Source: Lithodes maja (lineage: Eukaryota; Arthropoda; Malacostraca; Decapoda; Lithodidae). Taken from it: 64,000 nucleotides of DNA. The position numbers were made by a program, and so were the translations under genes. The stretch is taken from the NCBI GenBank assembly GCA_037953745.1, contig JBAKBP010003087.1:1-64000 (forward strand). Reading direction: 5' to 3'. The notes under the pieces were generated by a model that saw only the letters and a list, made by a program, of their open reading frames with translations, was not told where the DNA came from and ran no database searches. This document shows, piece after piece, positions 45,066-54,560 of this stretch; the stretch's first letter is position 1; every line of letters begins with the position of its first letter.

Positions 45066-45357
45066 CAGAGGTTGATTCTTGGGTGGAAGATAGTCTGGCT
45101 AAGGCTGTATTAACATCCTCAAAGTACTCAAGATCTGCCGACATTTCTTCTTCCACATCGTCAGTAACTGTCAATAAACCATATACCTGCTGAGCATAAC
45201 TATCATAAGTAGCTAGCGATTTAGTAACAGTAGCGAATTTACCCTTTATTTGATTAGCCGTGGCACTTATTAAAAATTCATCAAGATCTCTTAAACATCT
45301 ATTTAAACTTCCCTTCATCCCTCCCTTAAGAATCTTAAGTTTCTTTAAATCTGTCAT
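45066..45357 (-). pseudogene. BEL-1 gag N-terminus
   Basis: It starts at 45357 (MTDLKKLKILKGGMKGSLNR) and is predicted helical: DLDEFLISATANQIKGKF, YDSYAQQVYGLLTV. This matches the N-terminal helical part of BEL gag. After QESTSV the frame runs into MITE A3, and the last residues of the nominal 107-codon frame come from the MITE. It continues on the far side at 44430. Confidence 0.8.
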
Positions 45358-46191
45358 CGTTAAGGTCTAATTTTAAGCAACTTAAACTACAATGAGGTCA
45401 GACTACAAACCGTTAATCGCTTAGGAATCAACAGCGGCAAACCCCCATTACTTAAGAATTTTACTCAAAAAGAATTACATAGTACTTACATCCCCCTTAA
45501 TATAAACTATCGAAAGGAAATTATCTAACTAGACAAAAGAATTAAATACTAAATCCATTAAAAGAAAGGGTAAGGTGAAGCACTAATTATTGTAAGCACT
45601 TTATAGGTAAGCTAGTTGGTTAAGCTACAATCATGAGGTCTGACTATTAACTGTCAATCGCTTAGGAATTAACAAAGACCGACACTCATGACCGCCACTT
45701 TAAGCAACTAGGCCTAGGCTATTATGAAATTTAAATATAAAAGGTCACATGAGAACCCTCCCCACCAGCAAAATTAATAATGAGTCCCACAATGACAAAA
45801 CACAATGAACACCACAGGCACACCACCAAAGCGAAATGAACAGCCACCACAGACACCTGCAGGCCTAGACTGCCTAGCCTAGCCTAGTCTAGCCTAAGAG
45901 CGCGAAACGGTGCCCAACGAAATTACCCCTACCCCAAACTCCAGCCCAGCTAACCCACCAAAAAACGCCAAGGATCACACGCCCAAAAAAACCTGGAAAC
46001 TAGTCCCAAAAGAGATAGGGACGGTGCCTAAATGGTAAAAAACACGAGGGAAGAAGCTGGGTCTAAACTTGGGAAATGGCAGTCGGCCAACAACGCGGGA
46101 GGCGGCAGCCATTTGTAAGCCCACAAGCGTCAAGGAAGCAAACAAAACGGTACTACGGTACGGAAGCTTTAGGGCACGAAGGACCATTATT
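45358..46191 (-). other. BEL-1 5' leader
   Basis: Non-coding apart from a 70-codon frame (45975-46187) without features. It contains a diverged direct repeat: TCGCTTAGGAATCAACA at about 45417 and TCGCTTAGGAATTAACA at about 45658, each preceded by ATGAGGTC(A/T)GACTA. Confidence 0.6.
46169..46186 (-). other. BEL-1 primer-binding site
   Basis: On the minus strand TGGTCCTTCGTGCCCTAA lies five bases inside the LTR. TGGTCCTTCG is a recurrent start of BEL/Pao primer-binding sites (recalled from the family). The tRNA was not identified here. Confidence 0.6.
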
Positions 46192-46751
46192 TGTCGGGAA
46201 TTTAGATAAAGAGGTTAAATTGTATATCACTGGTACATGAAATAACCCAACAAATAGTTATAATATAATTACCAACGACATAGTCGTCGATGGGTGTAAT
46301 CCAGTCCCCCACACACGGCTAGTTCAATTGCATGACATGTAGGAATGTTCACATAATACAATATCGATACAATGAACTTAGCTTAGAGGACTGGTGATGT
46401 AGGACTGTTGTTATTATTGTTAGTAGTTGTAGCACATGGTGAACTGTGGGTTGAGTCAGAGCCGGGAGGGGGGAGATGTTGGCTGTATGGTGTTGATTGA
46501 GAGACTCAAGGGCCGGCGTCCGATCGCTTCGCGAAATTACATATGGCTGCCGGCTCATAATAATTATAACCCATAACTTGGTTTCATAATACATCTAGAG
46601 TTGATGTATATATTTATACATTACAATTAATATTTAACCTAACTTAAGAATAAACTACAATACACAAAGAACCAGCCGAAATCGTACAAGCGATACGATA
46701 CCGCCAAATTCAAAACCAAAACCTGTCGGGATCATTACCCTATTCCCGACA
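46192..46751 (-). repeat. BEL-1 right (5') LTR, 560 bp, intact
   Basis: TGTCGGGAA...TTCCCGACA, with terminal inverted repeat. It serves as the reference that reveals the insertion in the left LTR. It is followed by the target duplication GCGTG at 46752-46756. Confidence 0.93.
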
Positions 46752-46756
46752 GCGTG

Positions 46757-47355
46757 CATCTTAAATACACCTAAAATTAGGATACATATATATATGGAAA
46801 CAAGAGAGTGCAACAACTCTGTGACAGCACTAACAACAGCAACTCAAAAACAGTACTTCCTTAGCCAAAGTAACAGCCATACTGGGTTGTGCACTATGCA
46901 TCAACCTAAGCTAAAACAATACATGAATAATTGCTAAAACATACGCGGTTAAAGTTAATAAACAAAAAGGCTGTCTTTATTACTAATAAAGTCTAGCAGC
47001 AGCATAAAGGTACAGGGAGCCTAGGCAGAGCTCAAGCATGCTCGCAGCCTACTGTTTCCCCTGAACAGATTTCCCTTATCTTACGTTAAGTGACTAGGAG
47101 ACTCTCTTGGTAAGTCCAGATCTCAAGTATCTAGTCTTGCCCTGGCGCTCCTCAAAGGTCAACAAAATGAGTTAGCAAGTATCCAAGCAAGAGTAGGCAA
47201 AAGCTCTTCGCTTGTATACTGCTAAGATCGCAAAGGAAAATATGCACAAGGGTGTACTACAGGCTACCTAGCTCCGTCGAAGTCGTACAGGCTCTGACTT
47301 GCCATATACATAACACAGACAACGACCAAAGATACCCTCCACTGTCTAGCATTAA
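46757..47355 (-). other. Gypsy-B left LTR, third segment
   Basis: It lies between the BEL-1 duplication and the piggyBac TTAA. No gene or partner copy exists in the window, because the other LTR is truncated before this point. The assignment to the LTR rests on the LTR end at 53604 and on continuity once the insertions are discounted. Confidence 0.55.
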
Positions 47356-47639
47356 CCTCTCCGCGGCGCACAGGGGGTTTTCTACAGGGTAAGACTGTGC
47401 GCACCTATGATGATTTTGGGACCTATTGCAAATTTCGATAAAAAGTACATCATCGTGTAGGGAATGTTTGCGGGCATCGGCCCATATATATTTGACCCCC
47501 CAAAAAATGTCTGGGGGGGGTGGGGGAACGGTCCGTAGTTGAAAAATATGGAGCGAATGGCACCGCGCGGTTAGATTGTCATCGAGCGGCGAGATTTCCC
47601 TGCCGAATATTTACGCGCGCAGGGGATAGAAGGAGAGGG

Positions 47640-48225
47640 AGGAGGGGGTGGGTTACGGCGTATTATCACGTATATGTCCATTTTTGAGCCCTTTTAGGCT
47701 ATGTAGAGTATGTATACGTGTGTAGGCCACCCATATAACAATGAATATGCCTCATAGTGACCAAAAATTGCAATATATAAGGGAATTATAAGATAATTTG
47801 TAGGCGGGAATGAAGATGTGTTGGAGGTTTGGCGGCAATTTATGAGCTGAGAGTGTGGTTTACGCCATACATATCACGTATATCTTGTACGTAGAGCACT
47901 GTCATGCTATAATACAGACTTGTACGTATGTATACGTGCCATATATCAAAATATATACCGCATATTGACCAATTCATGCGATATTTACGCACATTATCAA
48001 AGAGTTTCTATGCGTGAACCAAGGTGTGAGTGAGTTGTGCTGGGAATGAAAGGGGGAGAGGGTGTGTTACGCCATAAATATCACGTAAATCTTGTATTTA
48101 GAGCACTGTCATGCTATAATAAAGACGTGTACGTATGTAGGCGTCCCATATAACAAGGAATATACCGCATATAGCCCAATTGATGCGATATTTACGCAAA
48201 TTGTGAATGTGTTTCTAGCAGACGG
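47640..48225 (+). repeat. About 207-bp tandem repeats within PB1
   Basis: Three diverged units start with GTTACGGCGTATTATCACGT (47652), TTTACGCCATACATATCACG (47860) and GTTACGCCATAAATATCACG (48067). The second and third share CTTGTA(C/T), GAGCACTGTCATGCTATAAT and TGCGATATTTACGCA. Subterminal repeats in some DNA transposons bind transposase, but these start about 300 bases from the end, so their role is unknown. Confidence 0.75.
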
Positions 48226-48239
48226 AAGCCTGAAAGGGT

Positions 48240-48312
48240 GGGTTGGGGGTGGGTGGGTGGGAGGGAGGGAGGGAGGGAGGCATGCAGGGGTGCAGGGAGG
48301 GAGTGAGTGAGT
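48240..48312 (+). repeat. GGGT/GGGA-rich low-complexity tract
   Basis: Runs of GGGTGGGT and GGGAGGGAGGGA (48240-48282), then CAGGGAGGGAGTGAGTGAG. It could form G-quadruplex structures. The short frames across it are artefacts. Confidence 0.8.
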
Positions 48313-49190
48313 CGTGAAGAGAAGGAAGACAGGCAGATCCAGCTGTGTGACAATTGTGAAGGCGCCCGAGGCGTATGGATGCTTGGGATTTTGAACCTTA
48401 TGTCTTCCAGGTGTCTGGTGTTTGTTGCCACCAAGAGTTTTACAATAACATGAGTCAGGAATGGAGAGAGAGAGAGAGAGAGATAGATAGAAACTGAGAC
48501 ATGCGTATGTCGTACGTATAAATGGACTTCAGAATTGCATTTTTATGCAAGCAGACATTGCATTTTAGACACATGTGAAGTACCACAGAAACATGTAGGC
48601 CATTGACTGTCAATAAAGTACTATATTATAGACCAGCAGCGACGGTGGTCAGTAAACACGTGCAGATTGCCTTTTGCGATAAAGGGCTAAATATAGAATG
48701 GTGTCTCCTTACACTTGCGAAAGGGTAGATTGCCACCAGAGAAACGTTTACTTATTTATTTCCAAGTAATATGCAATCTAAATGTATATTCGAGACCTAC
48801 TGCAATTATTTGTATGACAGTAATGACTATGTATAATCCAATATACGCGCGTAGACGAGACATAAGAAAGCTGGTTGAGCAATTTTCGACACCCACACAG
48901 TTATTATTCTTTTTTATTTACAATATTATACAATACAAATGTATTTGTGAAGAGTATTTTATCCATTATTGTATTTATACAAATTTTGTTCCCAGACAGA
49001 GCTGCTGTGGCTGGTGTAGCTGGGGCATAAAGGGAGCGGCAAGGGTCACCGCTTGACCGTGTGAAAATGAGGAGTCTCACTGAGAGGGGCAATTTTGCTG
49101 AATGTTTTGGCAATTTTGGACAGAATAAAGTTATATAATTACTAATTCTTGACAGAGACAAACTTTTATAAACCTTGGCATGATAAAATT

Positions 49191-49232
49191 GATAATCCCA
49201 TCAATTTACAAACGTAAATTGGTGGGATAATT
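49191..49232. repeat. Short inverted repeat (hairpin)
   Basis: GATAATCCCATCAATTTAC (49191-49209) and GTAAATTGGTGGGATAATT (49214-49232) pair over 19 positions with two or three mismatches and a 4-base loop. Confidence 0.75.
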
Positions 49233-49297
49233 CATTTTTTTTTGTATATTGTCATTTCGATTGTAGACACAAAGTTTTGAGTGATATTTGGTATGAG

Positions 49298-49373
49298 CTC
49301 CTGTGGCATGGTTGGTAAGGTCGCGGACTGGAAAACTCAAAGTGTGCTAGGGTTGTGTGATCGAATCCAGGAG
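49298..49373 (+). mobile_element. tRNA-like SINE head within PB1
   Basis: CTCCTGTGGCATGGTTGGTA starts a tRNA-like block with box A-like TGGCATGGTTGGTAAGG and box B-like GTGATCGAATCC. Terminal CTCCTG and CAGGAG could form an acceptor-like stem. No good anticodon loop is evident, and 3' sequence resembling a SINE body follows, so it is a SINE or tRNA relic rather than a working tRNA gene. It differs from the SINE at 15032. Confidence 0.5.
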
Positions 49374-49430
49374 GGGGTTATGGGGAAGGTCTTATATTGT
49401 CTAGAACATTTTTGATAAAAAATTTTTTTT

Positions 49431-49513
49431 ACAAGATCATGCCATTGTATTCAATAAATATGAAATATTCATAGAATATATCATATTGTAAGAATACAAT
49501 GACATGACCTTGT
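49431..49513. repeat. 83-bp inverted repeat
   Basis: Arms ACAAGATCATGCCATTGTAT (from 49431) and its near reverse complement ATACAATGACATGACCTTGT (ending 49513) flank an AT-rich 38-base spacer. It may be a small MITE remnant or the 3' end of the SINE-like unit. Confidence 0.7.
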
Positions 49514-49855
49514 GTTTTTTTTTTTTATTATTGTTTTTTTTTTATTATCTTAGTAGGTTTGACAGGATTTGTTGAAACATATTTATTTTTATACAATTCA
49601 TTTGAGGTAAGAAAATAATTATATACACATGACTTTGACTAATAACAAACATATATATTGATATAATAAAAAAATAAGGCATATTACATGTAAATATTTT
49701 AAACTTATAAACTAAATAATGAAACATACAATTATATAATGTAAAAGCTATATCACAGGGACATCTTTGGAACTTATACATTATATAATATATATGTTAC
49801 ATTATGAGGTAGCGTGATCAATTAGGTCAGGTCAGGTAAGGTAGGGCGCGAGTCC

Positions 49856-49955
49856 AGGACAGGGCTGGGCAGGGGGCGAGTCCAGGGCAGGGCACGGGGC
49901 GAGTCCAGGGCAGGGCAGGGCAGGGCAGGGCAGTGCAGGGCAGGGCAGGGCAGGG
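49856..49955 (+). repeat. CAGGG/GGGCA tandem repeat next to the transposase stop
   Basis: Many copies of GGGCA interspersed with GCGAGTCCAGG run to within about seven bases of the transposase stop codon (49962). It would lie in the 3' UTR of the transposase mRNA. Confidence 0.85.
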
Positions 49956-49961
49956 CGACAC

Positions 49962-52715
49962 TCAATAATTTTTGAATGTGTGGTAGTCCCTGAAGCACTC
50001 ACCCATGCAGAGTGGAACTTTGCACTCTGCACACATTGAGGTGACTCTTTTTGGGACATGGGGTTTCCTGACACTGGAGCTGCAGACGGTGCACTGCACC
50101 TGCCTGTGACGAGTGCCAATCATCTCGGTGTTGGTCAGGTAGTGTCTTTGGACACCCACCTGGACTCGGTCAGGAACGTGATCCCCACGCCATGCCGTAC
50201 GTCTGTGAGTGGTGGTGCCATACTTCTCCAGGAGTTGGTATGAGACGTTGTATACGAACTCCCGGAATTTAAGTTTCTGGTTTGGGGCCATATTCTTTTT
50301 GACCAACCACAAGTTGTAGGCGTTGAGCATCGTTATGTCAACAAGGTGGAGGAAGAGCTTGTGATACCACTTCACAGTCTTCCTCAGACACTCAACGCCT
50401 GACAGCTGACAGTCAGACTTGTCCACCATGCGCATGTTTTTGGTGTAGTCCACTACCATGTCGGGCTTGTAGATGGTCTTCCTGGTTCGGTAGTGGATTT
50501 TGCCAGAATCCATTTGGGCACCTGTGTGGACGATGGAAAGCAGGTGGACGTCTCGCTTATCCTTCCACTTCAGGGCTATCACTTTCCCACACTTTTCGAG
50601 CTGCTTGTATTTCTGCCCCTTTCGTCGCCTTCTTCGTACATGCCTCTCGCGGTGTTCCTGGGCCAGGTCGTCTTCTGAAGGGGTGTCACTGGAGGAGGCA
50701 TCTGTGAGAGGAATGACATCACCTGTGAATTTTGGCATAAACTTTCTTGTCTTTCTGACAGTCCCACATGACCCCGTTTGGTTGTCATGAAGAAACTGGC
50801 AGAGAGCAGGAGAAGTATACCAGTTGTCAGTGTAGATGATGTGGCCTTTGCCCAGGTAAGGTGCCAACATTTTCCTGACGATGGCACCTGACATGCCCAT
50901 GGGGTCATTGGCAGCGGCTTTCGGTATGTCAATGTCAGTGCCTGTGTACACGATCATGTCAAGCACTATTCCAGTTTCGCAGTCACACAAAACGAAGAGC
51001 TTGATTCCGAACCTATGCCTTTTCAAGGGGATATACTGTTTGAAAACAAGACGTCCTTTGAAGAGCACGAGCGACTCATCAATCACCAAATTGAGGAAGG
51101 GGTAAAAGTATTTCCTATACCTCTCCAACAACATGGTGAACACATCCCGAACTTTCCATATCCTGTCAATCCTGTTAGGATTTTCGTTGTCTGCAAAGTG
51201 CATAAATCTTAGCAGCAACAAAAATCTGTCACGAGTCATGAACTTATTGAAAGTTGGGGTGGCGATGAGAGGGTCGTGCTTCCAATAGTGTTGCAACACA
51301 TGCTTCTTGATCAGAGGCATGAGGAACAACAAGGCAAAGAACGTCATAAATTCTTCCACAGTCGTATCCACCCAGCCTCGTATTCTCGCTTTTGGAGAAA
51401 GGACGTCCAATCTGCCAAACACCCACCTGTAGTAGGCGTTTGTTTGGGCAACGATGTACGTCATTACCTCCATATCGAAAAAAGCGAGGAAGAAGTCGCT
51501 TTCGTTCGCTTGATCGTCACAGGGCCAGTTGTCAGTTGTTCCTGACGTCCCAGGATTGAACTGGGGCACGTCAGGTACAAAATTGACCCCGTCAGACCAA
51601 TCAAACGAAGGCAAGCCAGGGATCGGAATGCCGTCTGCATTTGCTTCATTGTCTGAAATATCGCTTCCATGGTCGCGATACAGCACTTGATCATCATCAC
51701 CCTCCTCTTCACTAGACAGACGATGACCTTCCTCATTCTCGTCACCGACGTCTGACTCACTCCCACTGTCCACTCCCAAATCCCCCCACCCTTGGTCCCG
51801 TGCTAGGGCTTCGTCGTCAAAACCTTGGCTGCCAATGTCCTGCGAATCACCATCAAACAGCAGGGCGCCATATTTTGATGGTGTCAGAGTTTTCCGGGTC
51901 ACTTTTGCACGCGAGGGTGTCTTATGGACAGGGACAGCAGAGGCGGCGGCAGGGGCGGCGGCAGAGGCGGCGGCAGGGGCAGCAGTGGTGCGTGGCCTTG
52001 ATGGCAAGATGATGGTGGTGCCTGTCGCCCTTCTCTCTGTTCCTTGGGCAGGGGCGGCAGGGGCGGCAGGGGCAGCAGGGGCAACAGGGGCAACAGGGGC
52101 AACAGGGGCAGCAGGGCCACCAGGGACAGCAGGGCCAGCAGTCGCTTTCCCTCTCCCTTTCCCCTTCCCCTTCCCCTTCCCTGTTCCTTGGGCAGGGGTG
52201 GCAGGGGCAGCAGGGGCGGCAGGGGCAGCAGGGGCGGCAGCGGCAGCCGGGCCAGGGGCGGCGGCGGCAGCCGGGCCAGGGGCGGCGGCTGGTGGTGGTG
52301 GTGGTGGTAGGGGCACTGTGGCTGGCGTACGGGATCTTTTCCCTACGCCCGTGCCTTTAATTTTTCCTGCCCCCGCAGGTTTTGCAGCCCTAGGGCGGCC
52401 TCCTGCGTCGCTGGCAGGGGTGGCAGGGGTGGCAGTGGTGGCAGTGGTGGTAGTGGTGGTGGTAGTGGTTGTTGCAGTGGCCTGGGTCGTGGTGGCAGTG
52501 TCCCGAAAGACCAATGACCTCTGTGCCATTGCCCTGCTTGCACGTGTTTTTTGTGCTTTGGGTGCTGGTGTTTCGTCCTCAGAGCTGTAGGGCGTGTCGT
52601 ACTGGTAGCTAGGGTCTTTGGCAGCCACCCTCTGCCTTCCACGGCGGCTAACACCACCAGAAGGAGGGCTGGTTGTGTCATCAGGGAGCGAGCGTGAGGG
52701 ACGTGTGGGCTCCAT
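49962..52715 (-). CDS. piggyBac transposase, 917 residues, intact
   Basis: The frame starts at 52715 (MEPTRPSRSLPDDTTS) and is uninterrupted. Residues about 65-330 are very low complexity (Thr runs, Ala/Pro triplets, GKGKGKGK), followed by an acidic stretch. The conserved DDE_Tnp_1_7-type catalytic region starts near 400. The candidate acidic triad is Asp546 (VIDESLVLFKGR), Asp630 (IIYTDNWYTSP) and Asp765 (NMRMVDKSD). The C-terminus has the Cys/His-rich zinc-binding domain expected for piggyBac (CTVCSSS, CAECKVPLC, ECFRDYH). It would excise and insert TTAA-flanked elements precisely. The family is usually about 550-650 residues, and the excess is the N-terminal low-complexity part. No intron is evident. 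Confidence 0.93.
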   Translation of the reverse strand: MEPTRPSRSLPDDTTSPPSGGVSRRGRQRVAAKDPSYQYDTPYSSEDETPAPKAQKTRASRAMAQRSLVFRDTATTTQATATTTTTTTTTTATTATPATPASDAGGRPRAAKPAGAGKIKGTGVGKRSRTPATVPLPPPPPPAAAPGPAAAAAPGPAAAAAPAAPAAPAAPATPAQGTGKGKGKGKGRGKATAGPAVPGGPAAPVAPVAPVAPAAPAAPAAPAQGTERRATGTTIILPSRPRTTAAPAAASAAAPAAASAVPVHKTPSRAKVTRKTLTPSKYGALLFDGDSQDIGSQGFDDEALARDQGWGDLGVDSGSESDVGDENEEGHRLSSEEEGDDDQVLYRDHGSDISDNEANADGIPIPGLPSFDWSDGVNFVPDVPQFNPGTSGTTDNWPCDDQANESDFFLAFFDMEVMTYIVAQTNAYYRWVFGRLDVLSPKARIRGWVDTTVEEFMTFFALLFLMPLIKKHVLQHYWKHDPLIATPTFNKFMTRDRFLLLLRFMHFADNENPNRIDRIWKVRDVFTMLLERYRKYFYPFLNLVIDESLVLFKGRLVFKQYIPLKRHRFGIKLFVLCDCETGIVLDMIVYTGTDIDIPKAAANDPMGMSGAIVRKMLAPYLGKGHIIYTDNWYTSPALCQFLHDNQTGSCGTVRKTRKFMPKFTGDVIPLTDASSSDTPSEDDLAQEHRERHVRRRRRKGQKYKQLEKCGKVIALKWKDKRDVHLLSIVHTGAQMDSGKIHYRTRKTIYKPDMVVDYTKNMRMVDKSDCQLSGVECLRKTVKWYHKLFLHLVDITMLNAYNLWLVKKNMAPNQKLKFREFVYNVSYQLLEKYGTTTHRRTAWRGDHVPDRVQVGVQRHYLTNTEMIGTRHRQVQCTVCSSSVRKPHVPKRVTSMCAECKVPLCMGECFRDYHTFKNY

Positions 52716-52905
52716 GACTAGTGCGTGGTTACTGGCGCGGTGGTGCTTGCACGAGTGCGGGGAGAGCGTTTGGCGGGGTGGTATCGAGAGTTGACATGTA
52801 GTACTATATCCACACCAATTTTCAGCCGCCTGACTATTAACGCGCGGTTTTGGTACGCGTTCAAAAGCGTTACTCTGAAGAGTCTCCCCGCAGCTCCCGG
52901 GTTAA

Positions 52906-53604
52906 ATAGTAATAAAGAACAACCAAATAATTAAAAGCACCCAACAATATGAATCCATGTGACTATGATTCTAATAACCTCGAAAGCTAGTGCAAAACAT
53001 ATATGTGAGAACAGGCGCTGGTAATACGACTGGCCGACTATGGAAGTCGTATGCGAGAACCAGAAGGGATGGGTAATTGAATAAAGATAAGAAGTATTGG
53101 AAAGAAGGAGTTCAGAGAGAGGCAAAGCAGTAAAGGGGGTTAGATGTGAGACAGAATGCGAGGGACGTCTAGGACCAAGCGCACAATACCATGCTCTGAG
53201 GAGAGGGAAGGATAGGAGCCCCACCACTGGGAAAAGGAGGGCGGCGACCAACCACAGGCCACTACGTCACAGGAAAAGCAGACGTCATAGACCACGCCAG
53301 GCACGCCGATCAATAGCGAGCGGGTGGGCCCACCGAGCGAGGAATGCACACGTACATACGCACACACACTGCCTCCTCGCTCTCAAACTCTCTCTCTCAC
53401 GCGCTGCATGTTATAATCACTACGATGGATATAAAATACTTCTAAGTGTCACAGACAAGAATAAAGGCAAACACTGATCTGTCTGTGACAACATGAATAC
53501 TAAGAAAGAAAGAATATCGTTCTACGATTATTATAGCCCATTTCACTGCCGCGGCGAGTACTAACGAGTCACGAGTACATTCTGGCAAGCTGGCCAGCGC
53601 AACA
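52906..53604 (-). other. Gypsy-B left LTR, fourth (terminal) segment
   Basis: It runs from the piggyBac TTAA to the LTR end CCAGCGCAACA. No gene. It contains a short inverted pair GTCACAGACA/TGTCTGTGAC (about 53447-53490) and a CTCTCTCT tract. Confidence 0.55.
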
Positions 53605-53976
53605 CCCCGCCCAAGATGTGGGACGTTTTAACCTCAGGTAAATGCCACATCTGACCAGACAGAATGCCCACAAACCCAGCATCACCCAGCTACTCCCCAA
53701 GTTGTGAAAAACAAGGCACAATCACAAACGTAAAAACACTTCATTATATAAAAAAAAATCTACACACACTTCCCCAAAATAATAGTATCACTTAACAATG
53801 TTACGCTCAACGAGCAAGCTTCACCAAGCCTAGCCTACTAAGAACAAAAACTCAGAATGTCTTAGATTCTTGCTGTAACATACTGCACTTATATACATCA
53901 AAAGAAAGAGTTTTTATGTGAGGTTTTTGTATTATTTTAATAGTGTTTTTGGCGGCTTTGCACTACAGGGGCAAAC
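53605..53976 (-). other. Gypsy-B 3' untranslated region and polypurine tract
   Basis: On the minus strand GTCCCACATCTTGGGCGGGG directly precedes the LTR start TGTTGCGCTGG, the position of a polypurine tract. The rest is AT-rich with no frame. Confidence 0.55.
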
Positions 53977-54560
53977 CTAATTTTTCTCCAAACTCAAACC
54001 AACACTGACTGAACGGCGAGGGTTCTCCTTAAAACATGCCCTCCTGTGACAAACAATCAGCCAGAACATTATCAGTGCCCTTAACATGCCACACATCCAA
54101 CTTGTGTTCCGGCAGCAAAACAACACCTGACACTGATAAACTGCCCAGTCCATCACAAAACTGGCACTTCTCTTTGCTCTCGCCGGCAACGGGACCTGCC
54201 AATAACCTTTCACTATCTCCACCTTAGTGATAAACGAGGCAGCCCCGATGCGGCCTATGGGGTCGTCAACTCTGGGTAATGTATAGGCGTCTGTCAGGGA
54301 TGATGCACCAACACTCTTGCAATCAACACAAACACGGATCTTACCACTCAACTCAGGTTGCAAAATCACTGGCAACGACCACTCACGATATCCCTTATCC
54401 CTCAGACCCTTTTCCAACATGTAGTCCAGCTCTGCTTTCACGACAGGCTGTCAAGCAGGATTTATACGGTAGGGAGCCAATTTGAGCTTTGCACTGTCTC
54501 CAGTCTCTATGTCGGGTGCCCCCCCGGACATCAGGCCTGGAGAATCAACAACCATGCGGA
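53977..54560 (-). pseudogene. Gypsy-B RT N-terminus fused to RNase H C-terminus (internal deletion)
   Basis: On the minus strand: a DIETGDSAKLKLAPYRINP linker, VVKAELDYMLEKGL, REWSLPVILQPELSGKIRVC, DAYTLPRVDDPIGRIGAASF and KVEIVKGYWQVPL. This is the start of a gypsy RT. The sequence then jumps to VLLPEHKLDVWHVKG and DNVLADCLSQEG in a second frame, which is the end of RNase H. The catalytic RT box and most of RNase H are therefore deleted. RT-RH lies 3' of integrase here, unlike in Gypsy-A. Confidence 0.75.

Larger units (their letters stand above)
35487..46751 (-). mobile_element. BEL-1: complete BEL/Pao retrotransposon with two nested insertions
   Basis: LTRs are 35487-39327 (split) and 46192-46751. 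Both start TGTCGGGAATT and end ATTCCCGACA. The 5-bp duplication GCGTG lies at 35482-35486 and 46752-46756. Five bases is the usual BEL/Pao length. The order on the minus strand is LTR, PBS, gag (split by MITE A3), PR, RT-RH-INT, LTR. The damage is small: one frameshift, one nonsense codon and two insertions. By eye the two LTRs differ at about three bases plus one 11-bp indel over some 560 bp, so insertion was recent relative to most neighbours. Confidence 0.92.
47352..52905 (-). mobile_element. piggyBac element PB1, apparently autonomous (about 5.55 kb)
   Basis: Bounded by TTAA at 47352-47355 and 52902-52905. The transposase-proximal end reads, inward, TTAACCCGGGAGCTGCGGGG and shares its first 28 bases with MITE A2. 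The other end begins TTAACCTCTCCGCGGCGCAC, and A-family right ends share TTAACCTCT and a GCGCAC-GGGGG block. It is unusually long for piggyBac (family members are commonly 2.5-3.5 kb) because 2.6 kb of non-coding DNA lies downstream of the ORF. That stretch includes tandem repeats, a SINE-like unit and hairpins, and may have acquired insertions of its own. Confidence 0.85.
34358..53604 (-). mobile_element. Gypsy-B left (3') LTR, split by three nested insertions
   Basis: The LTR starts TGTTACGACCGGCACAACGA at 34358 and ends CCAGCGCAACA at 53604, giving matching termini TGTTRCG/CGYAACA. LTR sequence survives as four segments: 34358-34397, 35020-35486, 46757-47355 and 52906-53604, about 1.8 kb in total. 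Between them lie MITE A2, BEL-1 and the piggyBac element. The first two segments match the partner LTR at 59351-59658. A C/G tract directly inside the right end (CCCCGCCCAAGATGTGGGAC) reads as a polypurine tract on the minus strand. The outer left flank is DIRS gag. Confidence 0.75.

Noticed and set aside
48192..48434. Pro/Ser/Leu-rich small frame and the overlapping Gly-rich plus frame
   Set aside because: Both are translations of the GGGA/GGGT tract.
49298..49373. Functional tRNA gene
   Set aside because: Box A and B are recognisable but the anticodon arm is poor and the unit sits inside a transposon with a SINE-like 3' continuation.
51835..52590. 251-codon plus-strand frame rich in Gly/Ala/Val
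   Set aside because: It is the antisense shadow of the low-complexity triplet repeats in the transposase N-terminus and has no domain of its own.
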